Positions 33,950-43,495 of a DNA stretch of 64,000 bases are shown here, one piece after another. The position numbers and the translations under genes were made by a program. The stretch is from Sistotremastrum niveocremeum HHB9708 (lineage: Eukaryota; Basidiomycota; Agaricomycetes; Sistotremastrales; Sistotremastraceae), in assembly GCA_001630475.1 (NCBI GenBank), contig KV419431.1:252905-316904 (forward strand), read 5' to 3'. The notes beneath the pieces were generated by a model, which saw nothing but the letters and a program-made list of their open reading frames with translations, did no database searches and had not been told where the DNA came from. Within the stretch, counting starts at the first letter, position 1. Every line of letters starts with the position of its first letter.

Positions 33950-34253
33950 ATGAAGCCTTCTGTATATCTGTTTGTGATGCTTCAGTTTGGGCTATTTTCA
34001 TCGGTACTCTCTCAATGCGGCATTATATCAACCGACCGTGCTGTTAGTATATTCGAGCGGACGTCCAGATATCCCCGATATCTTACTGAAGCTACACCTA
34101 GGTATGCGCACACGGCTGCCACACTTGCTGTGAAGAATTTCCGACTGCTGTCGAATGTGAGGACGGCACCTGTGTTTCCGCCTGCCGTGAGTCTTTTCGC
34201 CTTCTTGTTAATGGCTTGCTGCGAGGCCTCACATGATGATAGTGATGGGATAA
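33950..34253 (+). CDS. Small secreted cysteine-rich protein SSP-F (most divergent member)
   Basis: 62 residues, exons 33950-34042, 34102-34186 and 34243-34253. ATG 33950 gives MKPSVYLFVMLQFGLFSSVL, a signal peptide ending SQ, then CGIISTDRA. Exon 2 starts one codon before the core: VCAHGCHTCCEEFPTAVEC, then EDGTC and VSAC. The proposed 11-nt last exon gives LMG and TAA (acceptor ATGATAG). The x7 loop is shortened to four residues and exon 2 is 85 nt. The 5' donor is GTTAGT. The final exon is assigned by analogy with the five paralogues; other acceptors, for example at 34279, would give a longer tail to a stop near 34380. All eight cysteines are retained despite low identity otherwise. Confidence 0.65.
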
Positions 34254-34492
34254 GAAGTGATTCGTGTCCTCGATCGCAGTAAAATCATCATTTCTTCTCA
34301 GTCCGATAGTACATGAGAGGCAGGACATATGTGTCGTGCCAATCAAATTCCTACCTCCGCTCACGGTGATCAGACCTTAGAGGCTACCAGCTATCATGTC
34401 CGAAAATTTTCTTTCTCTTTGTACACTTGATCGAAACATGAATCCAGCTCTCATCGTCAACGTTATGCGCACACTCATACACTTATTGAACC

Positions 34493-36792
34493 TCAGAAAA
34501 TTATCTGTTCATCTGCGAGAGCGCTCATCGCTTCCCCTAGTTTCGCGGTCATACGTTGACTGCGAGGGACCAATCGACATTGAAAGGGTTTTGGATGGCT
34601 AAAATTTCGTCAGATCTGTTTCCGAGATGCCGCAATGAATGTAATGCTTACCTGACTGTCGCGGTCACATAATTGAGATCCGGTAGGATCTCCTGACCTG
34701 TTTCGTCGAGTGGCAAACAAATATCATAAACGGAGAGCAGCGTGGCAGCTGTGATCCATACGGTGGCCAAGGCGAAATCTTGGCCCGGACAAATCCTATG
34801 GACAGACGTTGGATTTCATCTTCAGAAAGTAATTCTTAGCTCGTCACCTTCGACCAAATCCAAATATGATCTCTTCGGGATCGCAGACGTCATCGCGTAG
34901 AGAGACTTTGTCCTCGATTTCCTTTAAAAATCGGCTCGGATTGAAAACTGAAGGATCGGGATATTCTTGAGGATTATGACACATGCCCCTGCGATCCTCA
35001 TTATGATTTCAGCCCCAACTTCATAGAAGAATAGCACGCACCAAGCGTTGAAAATGACCATAGTATTTCTCGGAATGAAAGACCCTTGGTATATATCATC
35101 CTCTGTGGAACTGTGTGGAATACCTTGAGAAGGTCAAATTTCTATCCAAGTTCGCATTCCTGGTGAATCCAACTTACCGAGAGGAATGGGTGGCTTCCAT
35201 CTAAGAGTTGTGAGAGGATCATTAGACGTATCAGAACCGCGAAGGTTACCGTATCGTTTCTTTGACAGTGGCAGAGAGCAAAGGAAGAGAGTCCCGATCC
35301 TGTAACGTGGGAAGTCTTTCTCCACCAAGGAGGGTGTCCAACTCTTTTTGTATCTGTCGCTGGATGTCTGGATGGAGCATCATCGCAATCGCAAAGCTAT
35401 CGATAGCAGCGACGGTCTACAATCAAGGTAATTCACTCAGTTCTACGGAAAATACTGAAAACATACTGTATCGGCACCACCTTAATCAAAATGAAAAGTA
35501 AGTGTCTATCGAACAGAGCTTGTTGAACATGTTCTTACCTATGTATATGATAGCAGTGACGGCGGAAATGAACCTCTCATCTTTAATGTCTCCGTCTGGG
35601 AGCGTGTTTTCTTCCATGAGACGCGTGAGGATGGACGGTTTGGTTTCGCCTTTGAGCTGTGATGCTGTCAGATAGGATGTTAGCCCTCGTTCACACCACT
35701 CACGGCCTTTTCTTTAACGATATAGTATGGACTCAAGCACACATCATAAGCAGCTTGCTTCAGGTTTGCCATGTTCTTGGCAAAGCGGGTTCCAAACAAA
35801 ACGTAAGGAAGTTTTCCCACTAATTTGAGAGAGTTCAGCTTGTCTCCAGTCCATTATAATTATCCTGGCTCACGTATCGGGAAGATGTCAATGGGGTGAG
35901 CCCCTAATGTTCCGAGGACAACAGTACTGCGGACTGCATTTTCGACGTTGTTGATCCATTCATCATTTTCGCCCTTGACTATGTAATAAGGTCAATAGAG
36001 AGCATATAAGCACGGGGAGACAAAACCTTCGTATCCATATGCCAACAGCATCACCGTAGCGCCAACATACCTAAGATCAGTTTAAATCTATTCAGTGTGA
36101 TGATTTCGAAACACGAAGGTACACTGACATCCGATTCAAGGACTGGAACTTCTGAGTTTGGGTCAGGAGATCATGAGCCAAAGATCGAGCGTGTTTTGTG
36201 AGAATGCCATGGTAATTTCTTGTTGCAGATGGATTGAAGAATTGGTGTAGCATTCTGCGTTGGGTGAGGAATGCATCTCCATAGGGGACGATTGGAAGCA
36301 TAAAGTCCCAACCACCGCTGCGACAAGTTCAGTCTCTGAATCCGCTCAAGAACTACGCCTGCGCCTCACTAATCACGGATAAGAGGCAGGTCGGGGCGGG
36401 ACGAATATATAGCCCCTCGTTTATTCAAGAGCTCTGCCGCGGCGTCAAACGAGTTGATGATGACAATGTTCTTGCCCAGAACACGGAGCCCAGTGATCGG
36501 ACCTGCCATGAAGCGAATGGTCATCATCTCGCTCCTGCACGAAACAGAGAACAGACGAACCGAACTCTTTGGCCCACTCCGAAAATTGGTGCCATTGATT
36601 TGCCGCTGGCAACTGGAGAGCATTTCCCAATAATGGAACACCTTTCGGCCCTTTGGGATAGGGTAGGTCTTCGGGATTTGTCTTCAGTTTTCTAGATGTT
36701 CGATATACGTAGATGAGGCTTGCTATAATGAGCCCAACGATCCATGAGACATTAGTTTGAGTGAGATGTGCCAGTATTTCTGTGACAGCCAT
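34493..36792 (-). CDS. Cytochrome P450, O-methylsterigmatocystin-oxidoreductase-like (P450-4); first exon junction doubtful
   Basis: About 510 residues in over ten exons. ATG 36792 (MAVTEILAHLTQTNVSWIVG, membrane anchor), then the proline-rich hinge PYPKGPKGVPLLGNALQLP. Later exons read RVLGKNIVIINSFDAAAELL, YGGWDFMLPIVPYGD and RRMLHQFFNPSATRNYHGIL. I-helix GGADTT (intron inside), ExxR as ETIR, WKPPIPLGIPHSS, FNPSRFLKE. Haem loop FGFGRR|ICPGQDFALA, with an intron inside the second Arg codon. It ends DEQIIF with TGA at 34493-34495. Problem: between AKEFG and MMTIRFMAG no intron of normal size fits; the only in-frame solution is a 22-nt gap (GTCTGT...GCAG). Either the intron has suffered a deletion or there is a frameshift, so the gene may be non-functional. 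All else is intact. Paralogue: P450-5 at 43.5 kb. Confidence 0.75.
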
Positions 36793-37650
36793 AGTACACT
36801 GGATTCGTCAAAATAGGAGCTGCTTCGACAAGGATGAACAGCGGTGAAGGCGAGCATGGTGTGGGAGCCTCGTAGTAATAAGATATTGTTTGCCATTCAG
36901 TCAAATTCAGACAAGAGGTAGTAGATGGGAAAACAGGACAGGGGGTCAGCCCGTTCCGCATGCAATAGAAGGGACCATCCTATATCACGCTGATCCGGTA
37001 ATACGTGTACAGGGAGTTGGGGAGGACTTAAGTTCAATTTTCGGAGCCGAAGATGGCGGAGTTCGGATGATTTTATTTCCTTCTTAGGGTTTTCGCTTCC
37101 TGAATTTGGAAGGAACTGATTTACAGTTGTAAGCGCCGTCGTGGAAGCAGATCAAGATCTTCGATGCGATGTCATTTCCATGGCCACTGTGCCCAGCTCA
37201 TTAGATAGCATCTACTCACAAGTGGTTCACAGCGACGTCGACAAGCACACGAGGCGGGCCGCCCCTGGGAAGCACCAATTGCATGCGAGAGAAGCACAAC
37301 TTCAGGCTGGAATGCCGATTTGCGAGGGTTTGAGATCAATGACCTAATCGTTTATCTTATCACGGCCCATGGTTTCTGTACTCAGGTCTGGATGAACAAT
37401 ACGGGGAACTCTGAATATGCGTTGATCGTGCCTTCTGCGGAACCCGCGGCCGCGAACCACGAACCCCGCACGACCTCGCACGACCTGTCCCCCTATTACC
37501 CTTCCTATTGATTAGTCAATTCAGCTCGATTTGGGAGGTACTGTGCTACTACTATTACAACAAGCAAAGATATCGTACAAGATGTCGGTTAGGTATATAA
37601 TACTGTACACAAAGCGACCAATTCAGATCTAAACAAGCAATAGCAAGGGT
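36793..37650. other. Intergenic between P450-4 and MCM2
   Basis: P450-4 upstream region and MCM2 3' flank. No supported gene. Confidence 0.45.
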
Positions 37651-40600
37651 TCAAAGCGTTTGATCAGTCCCATTCGTAACCCGGAACGTCTTCTCGATTA
37701 CATCCTCGTACAATTTGTAGCCGTTTGTAGCAAACAGCTTCGATTTGAGGAACGGAGCCGTGTCATATATATCATGTTCCTTAGCCTGAGAATCTCATGT
37801 CAATACTTGAAGATGGGCTCCAGAAGAAGAATCTTACCCGCTCATCCAGTTCGGAAACTTTGACAGAGACGCGCTCAGGCTGTTCGTAGCGCTGGGCTTG
37901 ATACATCCTGACTTTATCCTTGACCAGCTGTCCGAGGAGGAACGCCAGTAGTTCTTCATGATCTCTGGCTTGCGATAGATATTTACGGAAGCTCTGCAAT
38001 ACGGCAATCAGTACTCGTCACGAACTCAGATAATACGAGGGATGGAATGACTGACTCTCTCAAGTGATTTCTTGATCGATGTCTTCTGCGCGCTGACGAA
38101 ACTGCCAATAGCAACCTTGATTGCAAGATTCACGTCGTCCGCGCGCACGTATTCACGTAAATGCATCTTCGCGCTCGCTTCTGCCATTCGGATCATGCTC
38201 TCTAAATGACGAACGGTGATTGGGAAGGATCCAGTGGCCTTAGATTCTCTTCGTAGATCAGCGAAGAGCTTGGAAAGCTTTTCTTGATCCAGATCATGAA
38301 GCTTGGGCTTTATCTTGTCGCGAGCGTACATGATGTATTTCTTCAGTATATCTTGAGGGATGATCTGTACAGAGGTGAGTAAATAGGATAAGAACGGCGT
38401 GAGAGGCACTGACATCTTCATCGAGTGAATCAGCGATCTCCATCTCTTCGGTGTCCTTCTGGAATCCAGGATGACTACGAAGATGACTGCCGACAACGAA
38501 TCTGGCAAGAAGCTCGTCCGCGACAGGGTCAACCGTGTCTTTCACAACACACAGGACATCAAACCTTCCCAGAACAATCAGTTATCGAACCATTACTCCA
38601 AGGGTCAGACATACCGAGACAAGATCGGCTCCGTCAGCTCGACATTCTGCTGGAAAGGAATTGTAGGATTGTATCTCCCCCTAATAGGATTGGCCGCAGC
38701 GATAATCCCACATCTAGCCTGCAAACTCGTCACGATACCAGCCTTCGATATCGAAATACTCTGCTGCTCCATAGCCTCATGAATACTCGTCCGATCCGTA
38801 TCATTCATCTTATCGAATTCGTCGATGAGACAATGGCCTTTATCAGCCAAGACGAGTGCGCCTCCTTCTAATGTCCATTCGCGAGTGACTGGGTCTTTCC
38901 GGACGCTGGCTGTGAGACCGACTGCTGAGGCTCCTTGACCTGTGGCGAAGACGGCGCGATGGGCTGTCTTTTCGACGTATTTGAGGAATTGGGACTTGGC
39001 TGTTCCGGGATCTCCGAGGAGGAGGATGTTGATGTCACCGCGAAGACGATGCTTGCGATTGATGTCTTTCGATACGCCGCCGAAGAGGGAGAGTGCGATG
39101 GCTGTTTTGATGTTCTCGTGACCGTAGATGGACGGAGCGATGGATTTGATGATACGCTTTGCGATACGTTCGTCGCGTGCTAGCGCTCGCATTTGCTTCT
39201 CGTCGTCTTCCGTGAGACGGAAGGCGGCGAAGAGATCTTCTTTCTTGTTGATGTGGTTTGCTTCGATGATGGTGGAAAAGACTGGGAAGCCGTTCTTGAC
39301 GTTTAGCGAGGCGTCGAAATTATTGCGATAGATTCCGGTTACATCCTATTCGCACTTCATCAATGATCGATTGGCTTCCGGATCATACTCACAATTTCTT
39401 CTCCAGGCTTCGCAGAGTCGATGAGATCCCATAATAAGATCACTTCTCGATGACGAGGAAGACGACCCGCTGGCACCGATCCAGGTGACTCTTGCAGCGT
39501 CATCTTCTGGTAATTGCGGTAAACGGTCTACACAGGATCATCAGCCAAGAATGAAGGAAGAAAGGTCGGGAAACCTACTTGATCCGAGTTCACTTTAAAC
39601 GGCCCCCGACTCTCGCAATTCGGGCAGAAACTGACTTTCAGCTCCTTATGCGTATCCTGGAAGAAAGGACCCAAGACAGCCCCGCACTTTCCGCAGTCGA
39701 ATTTAACATATTTCAACTGAGGAAAGACACCACTGCGACGAGTAACGACGCCGCTAACTCGGACGAGATGGTTCAGATTGGATCGTCGGAGATCGCGGAG
39801 AGTCTCTCCTGCGGGGAGATCAGTGATACGGACGTGGATTTCGTTGTGGATGTTATCGTAGGCGGGGTAGAAGACGAGGACTGCGGCGTAGGCTACTTCG
39901 TCGAAGATAGCGAGCATCGATTCGGGACAGTTTGTGAGGAAGTAGGCTAGGATGGCTTTAGCATCTGCGAGATGGGCGTAGGAGACTTCGAGTGATTCTC
40001 CGTTTACTTCTCCGAGATGGATAATACGTCCGCCATAAATCGAATCGCCTTTCGCGTCGGTATAGGTATGCAAGAATGAATGGAAATGCTTCGAGATTGT
40101 CTTGCGGACGCTCGTCGTAGCGATCCACTCCGCGATCGAATTAGCTTTGATATCGCCAAGCTGCTCCAGAGGGATCTCTCCGGCGTCTTCAGGAGCTTCA
40201 TCTTCATCTGGACGTTCGTCGTATTGATGTCTTCTTCGTCGAGTCATTTTGGCGATGGGAGCCATGCTGGGATCTGCGTCTGAGTCGGCACCGTCGCTGC
40301 CTAGGATATCGGGCATGAGCGTTCGACGAGATGCTCGTCCGCCTTTTCCTGTTCGTTCCATTCTGTCGCGACGCGCTAGTTTGGCTTCGACGGCGCGACG
40401 ACCTGCAGCATCGAGCTCCTCGATATCATCGTTGTCATCGTCGATATCAGCCTGAGAGTACTGATCAAGCGTATCATTCGGAGCGTAATCTCTGTTTAAG
40501 AGATGAGAACCACTATGATGAAGTGAAGAAGAGGCAGACGTACTCTTGCAAGACATTTTCTCCGAATAGATCTTCGCCCTCTTCATCCTCTTCATCATCC

Positions 40601-40967
40601 ACTCTCGGTCCATCCATATCAGATATATCATTCTCTCCATCCGTATCAGAGAATGCAGGTGGAGGGGATGAAGGTGGTAACGACGAGGCCTCAGACTCGC
40701 GTCGGTCGTCGTTTTGCGAATTTTGCACTGGTGCGCCTGATCGGGCCCTTTTTGTACCGCGTTGTCGAGTTGGTGAGGATGACTACGAGAAGATGGATGA
40801 GAGTGTGCAGTATGGAGGTGAAAGGGACGTACCATTGTTGGGATCGTAGTCAGTGGAAGTGGGGGCAGGCGGGTGGGAGGAGTGAACAAGACGACGCGGT
40901 GACACGCTTTCAAAGTCCGCCTAATGTCGCGTTTGACGCGTCTCCTAATATTCCCACAGTAGTCCAT
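37651..40967 (-). CDS. MCM2: DNA replication licensing factor MCM2 (start uncertain)
   Basis: Subunit of the MCM2-7 replicative helicase in the nucleus. About 950 residues. An acidic N-terminus with [14 protein letters not shown], then [17 protein letters not shown], the MCM N-domain ([20 protein letters not shown]), and the zinc finger [13 protein letters not shown]...CPNC. AAA+ core: [20 protein letters not shown] (Walker A), the [20 protein letters not shown] hairpin, [17 protein letters not shown] (Walker B), [10 protein letters not shown] (Arg finger, intron inside). Winged-helix end [19 protein letters not shown], with TGA at 37651-37653. [12 protein letters not shown] and the N-terminal layout identify MCM2 among MCM2-7. 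The start is not settled: the acidic exon opens near 40728 and is preceded by an intron. The upstream in-frame exon (TSTDYDPNN, about 40845-40920) has no ATG, while splicing ATG at about 40846 to a GCGAG acceptor would give [14 protein letters not shown]. Confidence 0.93.
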
Positions 40968-40995
40968 ATTTCGTCCTTTTGCTTCATTCCTTCAA

Positions 40996-41096
40996 GGGCG
41001 TTTAACTCAGTTGGTAGAGTGCTTGCTTCGCATGATCACGTGTTGCTTACGTAATCTGAATGCACGAAGTCGTGGGTTCAATTCCCACAATGTCCA
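40996..41096 (+). tRNA. tRNA-Ala (anticodon CGC) with intron
   Basis: Cloverleaf by hand: acceptor GGGCGTT/AATGTCC (seven pairs, including the G3-U70 wobble that is the alanine identity element), D stem ACTC/GAGT with loop AGTTGGTA, anticodon stem CTTGC/GCACG (one mismatch), loop TTCGCAT with CGC at 34-36, T arm GTGGG TTCAATT CCCAC, discriminator A73 at 41096. A 28-nt intron (41033-41060) lies at the canonical site after position 37. It lies about 150 bases upstream of the MCM2 start, transcribed away from it. The stem mismatch is the only weakness. Confidence 0.85.
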
Positions 41097-41793
41097 CTCT
41101 TTTGCTTTTATTCCATCTGTAGAGTGCTCTAGCATACTGCGTATGCGTTGGTTAATTTTTTTCGGAGCCGTTGGCAAAAATGATGACGGTACCCGCGCGT
41201 TGTCATGTAACAACAGATTTTTTGAAGACGCGCGGCGCCAAAGTGAGCAACCGGTCGATGCTGGGTTCGAAACCCCGCGATGCGTGCAGCGTGCTCTTTC
41301 TCTTTACCCCGAGACTTGTTCTTCTCGCCCAACATTATCCAGGACCTTATCCTGGTCATCTGGTCGGAATGGAGGCTTTGACACCTGAAAAATTCAATAA
41401 GTGGGATTCCGAGAATGATATGTTATAGCGCTCGACGCAGCGGCTGTTCTTACGTTTGAGAACAGCTGTAATGTAGACGATGTATTGGCTGCTACACGAC
41501 AGCTTTTCCGGGGTGCGCAAGTAGCGTGTTCGAATCGCACCTCTCAACTGCATTTCGCTTTTGCTTGTCTTGCAGCAGATCTAGACTCCTCTATCACATC
41601 GCGTATGATCGTGTTTACCAGGGCATCGATCATTCTTTCGTAGCGTGGGCGGAGTAACGTAGTTTTCAAATCTTCGCCAGGATTTGGGTCACGGGATAAT
41701 GAGAGGATTGAGGTAACATTATTCGCGGGCGGTGGGGAGGTTTACACAGAATAAGAATACATTTTACACGATTATTACTGCTGATCTTTCCAT
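41097..41793. other. Intergenic with two tRNA-like T-arm remnants
   Basis: Box-B/T-arm-like stretches occur at 41260-41278 (TGGGTTCGAAACCCC) and 41524-41541 (GTTCGAATCGCACC). Upstream of the first, TGTAGAGTGCT at about 41117 echoes the D-stem/anticodon region of the tRNA-Ala. Neither gives a full cloverleaf. No protein gene seen. Confidence 0.4.
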
Positions 41794-42158
41794 TAATCGG
41801 CGGCCTCCAACTCCTCGAGGACTTCCTTAGAGTGCTCCTTGGCCTCTTCAGAGGTGTTGGGGTTCTTCAAGTTGGCCTAGGACGATGATGAGCGATGCGA
41901 AAAAGGGACGACGACGACGAGACATACCTTGTGGCCGCCAATGACATTGCCGGTGTTCTTGGTGGTCTCGTTGGCACCGGACTCGGCCTCGTAGCTGTCC
42001 TGAAGCTCGTCGATGGCGCGCTGAGCGTTCTGCTTGGCCTGCTCAGAGACGTTGGGGTCTAGACGACGCGATGAGTGACTGCGAACGACGAGGGGATGCG
42101 ACAACGTACTGTTCAAGGTGGCTTTGTATCCGCCGATGACATTTCCGAGGTTGGACAT
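41794..42158 (-). CDS. Conidiation-specific protein 6 (Con-6) family, two repeats
   Basis: 87 residues in three exons. ATG 42158 gives MSNLGNVIGGYKATLNNPNV after removal of a short intron (CTTGAACA|GTACGT ... CTAG|ACCCC). The second repeat is GNVIGGHK|ANLKNPNTSEEA with an intron between, ending LEELEAAD and TAA at 41794-41796. Con-6 repeats have the form GN(V/P)xxGxKAxxxNPxxSEEAKxxAxxxLxEL, and both copies here fit. In Neurospora con-6 is expressed in conidia; in basidiomycetes such proteins are abundant and stress- or spore-related, but biochemical function is unknown. Small, hydrophilic, no signal peptide. High GC at third positions suggests strong expression. Confidence 0.9.
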
Positions 42159-43495
42159 GATTAAAAGTATAAGAGTGGTTGTGAGAGTGATGAAGTGGGT
42201 TGCGTTTGATGGGGAAAAAGACGACGGTTCGTGCTGGTTTATATACGCGTCGGACGGCGATTGCGCAAGAGCACCGAGTGACGAAGATGACGCGTTTGTC
42301 TGTGAACACTTTTCCGGAGTCTCGTTTAGGAGACGGATGAGGTGAATGATGACACCAACACTCAGGGTCCCGTCACGAAATTGGAGAGGGCGATTCCAGA
42401 ATAGGAAACTGTCAAAGAGATTTTCGCCATTTATGGATCGAGCCGCTCCAAGAGAGGATAGAGATTAATCCTCCTGACGGACGAAGCATCGGATGATGTC
42501 ATTCCGCGCAAAGAATCGGTTAATGTCATCCAGCGGCGAATCAAGGAAGCTGTCGATCGCGCGGTGGTGTTAATTTGATCACAAGAGTCAGCCAAGTCAG
42601 CCCGAGGAATATATCTTGATGAGCGTTGACCCGGCGCGGATGTACAGAATCAGGAATAACAAGTTCATCAGCAGGTCTCACATTGCGCAATTTTTTTCAG
42701 GAGAAGGCGGGAAATAGGAATAACACGAAGCCAGACCGAGAAGCTTATTGAGACCAGAGTTCCGCAACCTTGTTCGATCTGGGGACAAGTGTGGGGCGAG
42801 TCGGACGCGGTAGCCACGCTCCACGCCGATTGTAGTAGTCTTTGCACTCGATGAAGCCCAGTACCGATCTCCTGTCCGTAATCGAAAGTGACGAAGATCA
42901 AGAAATGAATATCCACATGTTTCAGACTTCTATTGTAATGCAAAGTCAGCATTCGTCTTCTGGAACACAGAAAACCGACGTCAAAGGCGGATCGTCTCGG
43001 ATGGTTTCGGAGAAAAAAAGTATTTTCAGACTCCGACTCTCCTCGCATCTTTACCCACAAGCGGAAAAGGCGCAATCTAGCGCTTTTTGTGACAATCCGA
43101 GGTTCAAGATATCTCAGGAGGACAAGCATCACTCTTAGACTTCAAATTCCCCAGAGTTGCACAAGGAAAATCAAAATTACCTAATAAAGGAACACGAACT
43201 CCGAAAAAGGCAAAGCTTCTTTCCGAACTCCGAGCTTCGGCGCCGACGGCAACGCCGAGATCAAATTCTCACGACTGCTTTCAGCTTAGACTCAGGTCTT
43301 GAAAGAAAGTGTCCCTTGCTGACAAAGTCTCCTTCACGTACATGTAGGCTCGCGTATCAAATGTGTTGCTGGGCGAGCCCCTATACGCCCTTGATCGTTA
43401 TAAATTCCTGCTGCGTCCTGCCTGAGTCGTCTCTGTTTTCCTGAAACTTCGACATCGCGTATTCTGTCTACGCTACCCCAGAAAGTTTCAGGATC
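42159..43495. other. Intergenic, Con-6 and P450-5 upstream regions
   Basis: About 1.3 kb between divergently oriented genes. A TATA-like TATATAAA (minus strand, about 42240) lies about 80 bases upstream of the Con-6 ATG. A 154-codon minus-strand frame at 42668-43132 has no ATG at its start and no conserved features. Confidence 0.45.

Noticed and set aside
41110-41285. Second complete tRNA gene downstream of tRNA-Ala
   Set aside because: The T arm has only four pairs, the acceptor stem is mostly wobble pairs and no D stem fits; kept only as a possible remnant.
42668-43132. 154-codon minus-strand open frame between Con-6 and P450-5
   Set aside because: Starts without an ATG, has no recognisable domain, and the opposite strand is equally open; likely chance.
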